Of a stretch of 64,000 nt of DNA, positions 9,195 through 18,820 are shown one piece after another. Location: positions 62,001-126,000 of the forward strand of contig VLTN01000058.1 of the NCBI GenBank assembly GCA_008330645.1, written 5' to 3'. Made by a program: the position numbers and the translations under genes. This DNA comes from Cafeteria roenbergensis (taxonomy: Eukaryota; Sar; Bigyra; Bicosoecida; Cafeteriaceae). The first letter of the stretch is position 1; the number at the start of each line of letters is the position of its first letter. Under the pieces are notes generated by a model, which had not been told where the DNA came from, made no database searches, and saw nothing but the letters and a program-made list of their open reading frames with translations.

Positions 9195-12156
9195 TCAACG
9201 GCGGCTGTCCGAGGTGGTGGCGTCGAGCGGCCGCCAGCGCCGCAGCTCGGCCTTGCCCACGGAGGTCCAGTGCACCTCATCCGGCCCGTCCGCCAGCCGC
9301 AGCGCGCGCGCGGTGGCGTACATGTGCGCCAGGGGGGTGTCGTGCGAGAGTCCCCCTCCGCCGTGCAGCTGCATGGCCTGGTCCACCACCCGCCCAGCCG
9401 CCGAGGGAACCACTGCCTTGATCATGCCCACCATTCCCCGCGCCGCCGCGTTGCCGTGGGCGTCCATGGTCGAGGCCGCAGAGAGCGTCAGCAGGCGGGC
9501 CGCCTCGACCTCGGCTCGCATCTGCCCCAGCGCCACCTGCACGCCCCCCTGGGCCGCAAGCGGCTTCCCGAAGGGGGAGCGCGTCCAGCTGCGCCGCCCG
9601 GCCAGCTCCACGGCGCGCTCTGCCATGCCGATGAGGCGCATGCAGTGGTGCACGCGCCCGGGACCCAGGCGGCCCTGCGCGATGGCGAAGCCCTTGCCGC
9701 GGCCTGCGATGAGGGCCTCGTCCGCAGGGAGCACGACGCTCTCCACGGCCACCTCGGCGTGGCCGTGCGGCGCGTCGTCGTACCCGAACACGTGGAGGGG
9801 CCTCTCCACGCGCACGGAGGGGTCGGGCATGGGAACAAGCACCATGCTGTGCCTGCTGTGGCGCGGCGCCGGCCGCTCCAGCTCCTCCCCGCCGGCGGCG
9901 ACGTCCCTCCCCATGAAGATCATGAGCTTGCAGGCAGGGTCCATCGCCCCCGTGGTCCACCACTTGCGGCCCACCAGCTCCACGACGGGCCTGCCGCTGG
10001 CGTCCTCGCCGTGACGAACCTGCGCCTCCATGTTGGTGGCGTCCGATGACGCCACGCCAGGCTCCGTCATGCCGAAGCAGGAGCGCATCTCGCCCGCCAG
10101 CATGGGCTTGAGCCAGCGCTCCTGCTGCTGGGCGCTGCCGTACATGGCCAAGACCTCCATGTTCCCAGTGTCGGGCGCCTGGCAGTTGAATACCTGAGGG
10201 CCGATCACGCTCCTGCCCATTTCCTCGGCCATGGGGGCGTACTCGCGGACAGAAAACCCGGGGCCCCAGCGGCGGTCGGGGTCGGCGTGGGGGGGCATGA
10301 AGAGGTTCCAGAGGCCGCTTGCGCGCGCCTCCTTGGCGAGCTCCGACAGGCGTGGGTCCTCTCCCGCCCAGCGGGAGGCGCCCTCTGCCTCGTAGGCGTC
10401 GCTCAGCACGGCCTCCTCCACTGGCAGCACGCGCTCGCGCATGAACTCGCGGACCTGTGCCAGTGTGGCCGCGGCCCGGTCGGACATGGCGGGAATGGTT
10501 GCCTCGCCCCCCGCCCTGGCGGCAGAGCCACCCACACTCTGGGGCTCCATGTGGGTCACGAAGCGGCCCTGCTTCGAGGCCGGGGCGGTAGTGGCAACGG
10601 CGGCCGAAGGCGCTTCCGTGGCGGAGGTCGCTGCTGCGGGGGCCGCGGCGGGACCACGCGAGGGGGCGGGCTGGGAGGGACTCTGGGGTGGGGGCGGGGG
10701 TGCCGCTGCGCCCACGGCGCTGGCGGGTGGCACGCTGAACATGGCAGTGAAGCCTGTGCCTGCTGCGGTGGTTTCGTGCCTGCGGAGGTGCGCGACTCCG
10801 CGCTCTGCCAGCAGGGCCGCAAGCCGGCCGACACTCTCCGCATTGGCAGCGCTGGCGTTGCCCGCCAGGGCGCGAGCAAAGACACCGTGAAGGATGGCTG
10901 CGGCGCGAAAGAACGCAACGGACATGTAGAGGTCCCACCCCATGGGCATGCCGTCGGTGCCGACGCGGGAGGTGACTCGCGCGAGACCGGGCTGGAGCTC
11001 GGAGCCCCCAGATGACCCGCCCATGGCGCCAAAGTACGCTCGGACGAGGGCGTCCGGCGTGGGGACGCCCATGGCTGCGAGAAAGTCGGGTCCCCCCGCG
11101 CCGCCGCGCTGGGAAGAGGTCATCGCCCTGGCGGGGAGGCCGCCGGCCAGCATCTCCTCTGGGGTGGTGGCGTGGCCAAAGCCGCTGACGGGGGAGCCCT
11201 TGATGCGGGGCAGGTGGAAGGGGAGAAGGCAGTGGGCCAGGTCCACGAGCGGGTGGCCGAGCGTGGCCAGCTCCCAGTCGAGGATGGCGGCCACGGCAGG
11301 GCTCTTGCCGGAGAAGATGACGTTGTCGAGGCGGAAATCACCGTGCACGAGGCACACTGGGCCCGCGGGCTTGGGGATCGCGCCGGGGAGGGCGTCGATC
11401 AGGTACTGCAGGTCCGCCGGCACGCTGGCCATCGACGGGTGCCCCTTGCCGGCCGCAGCGCGCTCAGCCACGGCCTGGATCTGCTTGGTCCACACGCGAA
11501 CCTGGCGGCTGACAAAGTGCTCGGCGTCGCGGCCGATGGTCTGCAGGCAGGCGGCTGACGCGTCGATGGCGTGGACGCTGCCGAGCGTGCGCACGAGCGA
11601 GGTCAGGATGGCGCCTCGCTGCTGAGCGTCCTCCCCCAGCTCCGGCATGCATACGTCCCGAAACAGACGGCCATCGACGTAGTCGTAGACGAAGAAGGGC
11701 GTGCCTACCACCCCGGCGTCCTCGCACGCAGCGCGCACTGTGGGCACCGGCACAATGCCGTGCAGGCATTTCATGATCTTGCACTCGCGAAGCACGTCGT
11801 GGGCACCGCGCAACAGCGACCCAGGGGGCTGCTTGCGGAGCACCACCTTGTGGCCTCGAGCTGGCGTGACCACGTACGTGGGGTTGGACTGGCCGTGGGC
11901 AAACTGCTCCACTGACATGCCCTCGAAATCTGCCGTGGGAACTGCGTCCCGCAAGAAGGCCTGGAGCTTAGCAAGGTCCAGCTCGTGGCCCCTGCGACCG
12001 GAGCGCAACCAAAGTCAAAGGGCGGGGCGGGAGGGGGGTCGGCGTGCGTGCTCCCAGGGGCCGTCGGCGCGCGGCGCTGCCAGCGTACGCCGGTCCCACG
12101 CAAGCGCTTCGGCGGGGCCGCCGAAATCACGCGGCCGGGAAGGCTCACTTGCGCAT
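9195..12156 (-). CDS. ACAD10/11-type fusion: aminoglycoside-phosphotransferase-like kinase plus acyl-CoA dehydrogenase
   Basis: The main exon, 11991-9195, has no ATG at its 5' end. An 8-nt coding exon, 12156-12149 (ATG CGC AA), followed by a GTGAGC donor, joins it in phase through a CGCAG acceptor and gives 934 residues beginning MRKGHELDLAKLQ. The N-terminal half is an APH/choline-kinase-like domain (FAHGQSNPTYVV, VVLRKQPPGSLL, HGDFRLDNVIF, ILDWELATLGHPLVDLAH). A Pro/Ala-rich linker follows, about residues 400-470. The rest is a complete acyl-CoA dehydrogenase (CFGMTEPGVASSDATNM, RKWWTTGAMDP, C-terminal GPDEVHWTS). In animals ACAD10 and ACAD11 handle 4-hydroxy fatty acids by phosphorylation and then dehydrogenation in mitochondria or peroxisomes. 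No clear PTS1 is seen (ends DSRR). The domains are certain; the micro-exon is inferred from phase and splice sites. Confidence 0.85.
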
Positions 12157-12623
12157 TGCAGTGGTCGGGGACGCGAGCGACGACATTGCCCGTCGCCGTG
12201 CGCCTTGGGCGCGATTCCACGCCATCGCCGCGGGAGCGAACGGGGCGGGAGTGCCCGCGCAGATACGACGCCCAATCAAGCAATATTCACTCTCCGCAAC
12301 ATCGCTTGCGGCCGGGTGCTCGCGGGGTCGCGTCGCGATGCTCGGTGGTACCTGTTCGGCCGGTTAAGAGGGACATCGGCCGCCCGCAGGCGTCCAGGGC
12401 CCTTGGCTCGCGCCCCGCGCGACGCGGCAGCTGCGACGGGCTACCGCGGGCCAGAAAGGCCATGGCTCTGCGCGAGCCGCTGGCGGGCGCTTCATCGCAC
12501 TCGAGGAGGCACCTCGAACGTGAGAACCTGCGTTCCAGCTGGCGAAAGGAACAAGGTCACTTGAGGAGGGCGCCAATGCGCGCATCTCCGCCGTGGTGCG
12601 CTGCACAACGCAGCGCGGCCACC
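12157..12623. promoter_or_regulatory. divergent promoter region, ACAD / glycosyltransferase
   Basis: 467 bp between start codons. It holds CCAAT boxes at 12272-12276 and 12573-12577 and an AT-rich AATATTC element at about 12282-12288, unusual in this GC-rich sequence. No gene is seen. An upstream ATG in frame with the glycosyltransferase occurs near 12462. Confidence 0.45.
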
Positions 12624-14414
12624 ATGAGAGCGCGAGTCTCACGGCGCCCACATCGGCCCTCAGCCAAGCCCAAGCCCGCGGTGTCTCCGTTGATGCTCGC
12701 GCTGGTGTGCTGCCTCTGCTTGTTCCCGCCGTGCTTGATCTGGCTGCTGTGGCGCCCCAGCCTGGGGCAAGGGAGCTGGTTTCACTCGCCCAGTCCCCTG
12801 CCGCCCCCAAGTCCGCTTGCTCCCCTCGGCGAGGGAAACTGGACTAGTGCGTTATTCTTGGGAGACTCGTCGTTTGTGGCTGCTGTCCATGCCGCTGGCC
12901 GCGCGTTCCATGCCGAGCTGGTCGACGAGCAGCGGCCGCCACTGCTTGTCACCGTTGCGGAGAAAGCTGACTCTCCTCTCCTGCAAAACTTCCTGCAATC
13001 GTCCATTCTCAAGCACGAGCTGCGCCACTGGCTGGTGGTTGCTCTTGATTCCGGGGTGTGCGAGGACCTTCCCGACGATGTTCAGTGGATGGCGTGCGTC
13101 TCGGTGCCGGCCCAGCAGGAGCCGGCGGACTCCGCGGAGCCCGCGCTGGCTCGCCCCGTCAACGCCAAGGCCCAGGTTCTCTGGGCCACCGTCAAGCTAG
13201 GGTACGACTCGCTCCTGGTCGACACGGACGTCGCGTTCTTGCAGAACCCGCTGCCTGTGCTGGCCGACTACGACAGGGCGCACCAGCAAGTCCGATGCGG
13301 GTCGGCGGGCGCCGAGCCGTTCTTGCCGCACTACCCGTGGCTGGGCGCGCATGTTGCCGAGAGCGCAAGCACGTGCGAGTCTGTGATCGACCTCCAGGCC
13401 CAGAGGGACGAGGAGCACGGCATCGGCGCAGGGTTCATGCGAGTCAAGGCCACGCCCGGAGGCCTCTTGCTGCTGAGCCGAGCCATGGCGCTGTCGCTCA
13501 AGGCCCCGGAGCTGACCCTGCAGCAGTCTGTGAGCCAAGCGGTCGGTCAGCTCCGGGGCGTGATCACAGCCAACACCCTGCCGCCGGCGACTTTTCCCAG
13601 CCGGCTCGTCCACTTGGCAAGGCCTAGCCGTGTCTTTGCCTACCACCAGCCATGCCCCAAGTGCGTGGTCGTGCACAGCAGCTGGCTCACCGGGCACGCC
13701 GCCAAGGTCTGGCGCATGAAGGACCAGATGCTGTGGTCGCTGGACGGCCCGAAGAAGTACTACTCAGACCCGAAGCGCAAGTACATTGAGTACAGCAACC
13801 CCTCGTCCATGGCCAGCCAGGAGGCGGAGCTCAACGCCCTCAAGGCCGCCTTCATGCTTGGCGCGATGCTGGACCGCACGGTGATCCTGCCGGAGTTCCG
13901 CTGCCACCGGTGTCCGACGGCGGACGGCAAGGGGACGACGCCCAAGTGCTCGGACATGGTCACCCGGTGCTCCCTGGGGGCGTTTGGCCAGCTGGACCTG
14001 GCAAAGTTCGCCGGGGCGATCCCCGAGGACCTGTTCCGCGAGCGAATGTTCCGGTACAACCCCCTGACCCCCAAGTCCGCGTGGGGGGGCTCGCTCTTTG
14101 ACAGCCCTGTGCACCTGTCGTTTGACTCGGGCAAGGGCGGCATCGGGTCCCTGCAAGCCAGCCCAGAGCCCGGGTGGGAAATCCAGTCATCGCGGGCCCC
14201 TGAGATTCTCAGCGGGGCCGAAGTCCACCCGGACAACGTGCTGACGCCCGCGGCAGACGGCTCGCCAACGGAGGACGAGGTTATTGCTTGGTTCGGCTCC
14301 CAAACAGCCCCCGTCCTGCGCTTCGAGCACCTGTACGGGCTCAGGCCGCAGTTTCGCCACCCGGCCAGAGCCAGCGCCTTTGACGCCATGTGGAATCGGG
14401 CCACTGGCATGTAG
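12624..14414 (+). CDS. type II membrane glycosyltransferase, Nucleotid_trans domain plus a second C-terminal domain
   Basis: A single exon of 596 residues. I start at 12624 because it has a perfect GCCACCATG context and is followed by a basic stretch and one membrane segment (about residues 20-43, LMLALVCCLCLFPPCLIWLL), the layout of Golgi type II enzymes. Residues about 60-370 resemble the nucleotide-diphospho-sugar transferase family PF03407: VKLGYDSLLVDTDVAFLQNP carries the DxD metal/sugar site at D200 and D202, followed by GAGFMRVKAT and a C-terminal HSSWLTGH. From about residue 385 a second region begins (ALKAAFMLGAMLDRTVILPE, then a Cys-rich patch), which recalls the opening of O-fucosyltransferase-type folds. 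Acceptor and donor sugars are unknown. The second-domain assignment is tentative. Confidence 0.7.
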   Translation: MRARVSRRPHRPSAKPKPAVSPLMLALVCCLCLFPPCLIWLLWRPSLGQGSWFHSPSPLPPPSPLAPLGEGNWTSALFLGDSSFVAAVHAAGRAFHAELVDEQRPPLLVTVAEKADSPLLQNFLQSSILKHELRHWLVVALDSGVCEDLPDDVQWMACVSVPAQQEPADSAEPALARPVNAKAQVLWATVKLGYDSLLVDTDVAFLQNPLPVLADYDRAHQQVRCGSAGAEPFLPHYPWLGAHVAESASTCESVIDLQAQRDEEHGIGAGFMRVKATPGGLLLLSRAMALSLKAPELTLQQSVSQAVGQLRGVITANTLPPATFPSRLVHLARPSRVFAYHQPCPKCVVVHSSWLTGHAAKVWRMKDQMLWSLDGPKKYYSDPKRKYIEYSNPSSMASQEAELNALKAAFMLGAMLDRTVILPEFRCHRCPTADGKGTTPKCSDMVTRCSLGAFGQLDLAKFAGAIPEDLFRERMFRYNPLTPKSAWGGSLFDSPVHLSFDSGKGGIGSLQASPEPGWEIQSSRAPEILSGAEVHPDNVLTPAADGSPTEDEVIAWFGSQTAPVLRFEHLYGLRPQFRHPARASAFDAMWNRATGM

Positions 14415-15863
14415 CCTGCTCGTGGGCCCGCCGCGATGTTGCCCCTGGACGGTGTACCCTGCCCCGTTATGTTGCTATTTGCCCCTCCCCCCCTCCCCCC
14501 TCCCCGCCCCCCAGCCCTGCCCTGCCCTTCCCTTGCCTCAACTTCCTCCTCTGCTCCGGGCATCATCTGGCATCGCCCTGGGAGCTGCAATCGATGGGGG
14601 CGGGCAGGCGCGTGTGAGGTTTGGCTCGGATGCCTTTGCTGTGCGTTCCAAGCCGACATCCATCGTTGGGCGTGCCACGCATGCATATGTGTCACACACA
14701 CACACATAGGTTCCTGCGCATGCCTCACGCCGGCTTCAGCCTTGCTTGGCCTTCCCTGGGCGCTCTTGGCCGCGTCGGCTGCGGCTTACAGGGAGCCTCA
14801 AGCGGCCGCAGAGAGTTCCTCCGGCCCGCCTGCCAGCTAGCCCCAGCCGCGCACACTGCCCAGGCCGACGCGGACCAGCTGCTCCGCTCGGCCGAAACCG
14901 GTCACCCGTGCCGAAGCTGCTTCTGCGTCCTCCAAGCTGCGGAGCTCCCTCCGTGTCCTCGGGCGCGGCGCGGCCGTAGCGGCCCGGCTGCCCGAACCGA
15001 CGGCGCGACTCGCCCAGCGATTCGGCCCGGGTCATGAGCGGGCTCGCGCGACCGAGAGCGTGCAAGCGAAGAAATTCCAGCATCGTCGCCCTGAGCTGGC
15101 TGGCTACGCAGGAAACGAGTTGCCCGCGCCAGAGCCTCCGGGCGTCGACGCAAAGTGGCACGTTCCACCGCCTGTCCGTGTGTCTGTGGGCCGCGCAGCC
15201 GATGGCGCGCTTGAGGCTGCCGCTCGCGTTCCCGAGGCGGCTTGGGCGGCAAGGGAGTGCGCGCCGGGAGCCGAGCCCGACACTGCAGCAGGGCCGGCCA
15301 GCGAGGGCCAAAATGAGAGCTGGCCGGCGGCGAGTTGCGGGTTTCCGATGGCGCTGCCGCCGCCAGGAGCGGTAGCAAGCGCGCCGGAAGCGCCGGCCGC
15401 AGCCTCCGCCGCCACGTCCTCGGACCGCTCCCTCTTGCGAGTGCCACTGGCCAGGACGCCGGGCACAAGCACCCGAAAGCCCTCAGGCCCAAACCTCCGA
15501 AGCCGGATCGGCTCCATGCTGCGCGGGGAGCGGCGTGCGTGCCGGACCGAAAATATTCTGTCTGCAAACACTCCATCACCACACAATGCGGCAGTCCGAC
15601 GTGCCCCTCGAGTGTTGATGCCAGCCGAGGAGCGCCTCCCCGGCTCTGGGCAGCACGGCGAGCCACCGCGCCGTCGAAGAAACAGCTCTTGCACGCGCTC
15701 GGGCGGCCTGGGCGGGCCGTGGCGGCGTTCCACAAGGGGCCGGCCGTGCCCGCGCCGGCAGAGCTCTGCTGGCGCTGTTGCCAAGCCGGAGGTTGTGGTG
15801 GCGCCCAGGCGACGCCACTCCATTCGTCGGGACAAGGAATCCCAGGCACCGGCGCGCCTTGCG
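14415..15863. other. long spacer between glycosyltransferase and MAP65
   Basis: No convincing gene in 1.45 kb. The first 300 bp look like 3' flank: a C/T-rich tract at 14483-14540, a CA repeat, and GCATGCAT near 14680. From 15060 the frame of MAP65 exon 1 is open with no stop for 268 codons upstream of its ATG, but codon third positions are not GC-biased as in the neighbouring genes, so I leave it out. An AT-richer patch (AAAATATTC, about 15549-15557) may belong to the MAP65 promoter. Confidence 0.5.
14692..14706 (+). repeat. short CA microsatellite
   Basis: An uninterrupted CA dinucleotide run in the 3' flank of the glycosyltransferase gene. Confidence 0.85.
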
Positions 15864-18363
15864 ATGGACGGCAAGCCGTCAATTCAAAAGCTCGTGAATG
15901 ACACGCAGGTGTACCTGACGGGCGTGTGGGACGCCATGGGCACGACGACCGAAGCGCGCACTGCTGCCCTCGAAACGCTCCGCGAGGACCTCGAGCAAGT
16001 GCTCTCCCGCGCCCGCGACGGGGCAGACGCAGAGCGCGATGAGCTCGAGACCGAGCGCTCCACGATTCAGGATGAGATCGCCCACATGGCGACGTGCATG
16101 GAGGTGGCTGCCGAGGCGCCCGAGCAAGGGAGCAAGGGAGTGATCCAGCACACCGCCGCGCTCCGGGCCCGCGCCGCCGAGCTGGCGTCCCTTAAGATGG
16201 AGCGCGTGGAGCAGATGTCGGCCCTGTGCAACGAGGCCGCGGGCCTCTTCAAGGACATTGGCGTCGCCGTTGAGGTGAGAATGGTCGGCGGCCACCGTTA
16301 CGGCTCTGCCACCAGTTGCCTTCCAACGAGCGCGAGCGAGGTCGCGGCCGCCGCCGCCCCGCCGGCTGCCAAACCAACGAAAGCGGTGCCAGAGGGCCGT
16401 CGACAACGGTGCCTCCGAAGCCCATCGAGTGTCCCTGCCCTGCCGCTTGCGATTCGCGTCACGATCGCAGCCCGAGTTTGCCGCGCCTGGCGACAAGCTG
16501 ACCACCTCGCGCGTGCACTCCTTCGAGAACCGCATCGCCGAGCTTCGCGCCGACAAGGAAGCCCGCCGTGCGCGCATCCAGCCCTCTTGCGATGCCATTC
16601 TGGGAATCTGGGACGACATCGGGCACGCCGCCTCGGGCGACGAGGAGGCTGCCATCGCGGCTGGCCCGGAGGCCGTGGGCTTTGCGGACGGGGACATCGA
16701 AAAGCTGGAAACGTGCCTCGAGTTTTGGCAAGCCGAGAAGGCCAGCCGCGAGGAGCGCATCCGCGAGATTGGCGAGCGCATCACGGTTCTGTGGGAGAAG
16801 CTGGATACTCCCGAGGGGGAGCAGACCACGTTCCTTGAGAGCCACAACGGGCTCGGAGACGACGTCATTGCTGCATGCAAGGCGTACATGCACGCAAAGG
16901 CGGAGGAGTTCCAGGCCCGCCTGGACGAGCTGGTCGCGGTGAGTAGCCCTCCCGCACCGGGCTCGCCTAATGTGGCGTTGCAGCAAGCGGCCGGCGCGCG
17001 CCCCTGGCAAGTTGCCGCGCACCGCGCAGCTGCATGCGCCACTTGTCTCGTGCGGTGCTGCCTCTTGCGATCCGCCTCGGCCACCGCGCCTCGCGCTTCT
17101 TGCACTCTGCGATATGCCGAGCGACGCGCCCCATCGCCCCATCCCTCCCGCGCCGCTGCTGCCCCCGCCGCCGCTGTCCCTGCAGGGCCTTCGCGAGCGC
17201 ATCACCCAGGTCTGGGACGAGATCGACGCTGGAGAGGAGGAGCGGGCGGCGTTCGCGCCATTCGCGGCGTCGGGCGACGCCGTGGACGAGGCTTGCTGGG
17301 AGGCGCACAAGGCTTGTCTCGCCGAGATCGAGGTCCGCGCTGAGCGCATGAGGCCGATCCTCCGCATCCACGCCAAGCGGCAGGAGCTGCTGGCGGACAA
17401 GGACGAGTACGAGCGTATCATCGCCGACCCCACGCGCCTCACCAGCCGCCGCGGCGGAGCAGCGTGAGTCCTGCGCCGAGCTCCGGCCAAGAGCGGAGCC
17501 AGGCGTCCCGTTGCCGGGCCGCAGGGAACCGGACCGCTGTTGCGGCGGTGCCACGTTGCCTCGCCCCGCGCCCAGGCATACGTTAGTCGCGCTAAAAGCT
17601 GCTGTGCTCAATCGCCTGCCCCCCCCCTCTGTCTCCGCCCCGCAGTCGCCTCCGCGAGGAGAAGCTGGAGCGCCGTATCAAGCGCGACCTCCCCAAGGCC
17701 ACGGCCAAGCTCCGCGCGATGACCGCTGCCTGGGAGGAGGAGGCCGGCGAGGAGTTCGTCGTGGGAGGGGAGCGCCTCCTCGACGCCCTGGAGGCCGAGG
17801 CCGAGGCGGAGGCGGAGCGCAAGCAGCGCCGTGTGACGCAGCGCCACGCCAGGCGAAACGGCGCAGCAGCGGACGCGGCAAGCGGCGGCGACGCGGCCCG
17901 TGCAGGCCGCACCAGCACCGTCGGCCGCGGCCGGCGCACCTCGGCCATGCCGGGCGCTACGGCCGGGTCTACCCGCGGCGGCTCTGTGCGCAGCGCGTCG
18001 CGGTCCAGCGTCGCGTCTCACACCTCGTCCGACGACCGAAGCACCGCCGGCGTCCCTGCCGCTGCGTCAGCTGCGGCCCCAATCGCGGCTGGGGGGCGCA
18101 AGCCCCTGGCCAAGTCCACGGGAGCGGCCAACGCCCGTGGCGCGGCCCGTAACGGCAAGCGCGCCGCGGTCAGCAGCAGGATCGGTCGGCCCAGGCCGGT
18201 CACCACCACCGCGCACAGCTCCGCGGACGGCAACGAGGACGCTGACGAGGAGGGCCCCTCGGAGGTCCCCCTGGACCCCATCACCCCGTCCGCGGTCAAG
18301 GTGGCGAGAGAGTCCCGCACGGCCGCGGCCGCCATGGCCGAGGCCCTCGACGCCGACTACTGA
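15864..18363 (+). CDS. MAP65/PRC1/Ase1 microtubule-bundling protein
   Basis: Exons 15864-16274, 16471-16938, 17186-17463 and 17646-18363 join in phase to 624 residues. The N-terminal part (LVNDTQVYLTGVWDAMGTT) starts a spectrin-like coiled coil. Repeated family signatures follow: CDAILGIWDDIG, ITVLWEKLDTPEGE, ITQVWDEIDAGEEERAAF and RIHAKRQELLADKDEYERI. Exon 4 gives the basic microtubule-binding segment (REEKLERRIKRDLPK) and a disordered Ser/Arg/Ala tail. Members crosslink antiparallel microtubules at the spindle midzone and drive cytokinesis. The ATG at 15864 is chosen because homologous sequence starts there; the frame is open upstream but has non-coding-like composition. PRC1-type regulation by CDK is common; Thr/Ser-Pro sites occur in the tail (ITPSAVK). 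Confidence 0.85.
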
Positions 18364-18820
18364 GCTGTGGGCCACGCAGCTTTGCGGCCTCGGCGCCGGC
18401 CTGGCCTGGCCTCGGGCGAAACCGCCCAGCTTTCCGTCCAATCCTCGCGTAAGTCTTCACTCGCTCGTGTTTCCGCGTGCGGATCGTTTCGTTTGCGTTG
18501 CGTGACCAGACGTGCATGCAGTTCCCCAAAATATGCGTCGTGCCTCTGCTGCTGACGCCACACAGCCACACCTGCCGCGCGTGGCGCAGCGCGGGCGGCC
18601 AAGCCTCGCCGAGCGAGTCGCTGTCGTGCGAGCCTCCGCCTCCAAGCCCGGCCAGGTCGGGCACGGCCGGGACCCGTCCAAAGGGCGGGGGGTCGCGCCC
18701 AGGCGGCGGCAGGCGCGAGGGCGGCTGCGTGGCCCCGACACGCTCGCAGTCTAGCCAGCGGACGAGCGGCCCGCGGGCGGCCCGGCCCCCAGGGTGCCAG
18801 TTTCCGTGATCCCCTCCGCG
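18364..18820. other. convergent 3' spacer, MAP65 / alpha-beta hydrolase
   Basis: No gene. The MAP65 3' flank carries GTTGCGTG shortly followed by GTGCATG (18512-18518), the same pair seen after cathepsin C. Confidence 0.5.
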
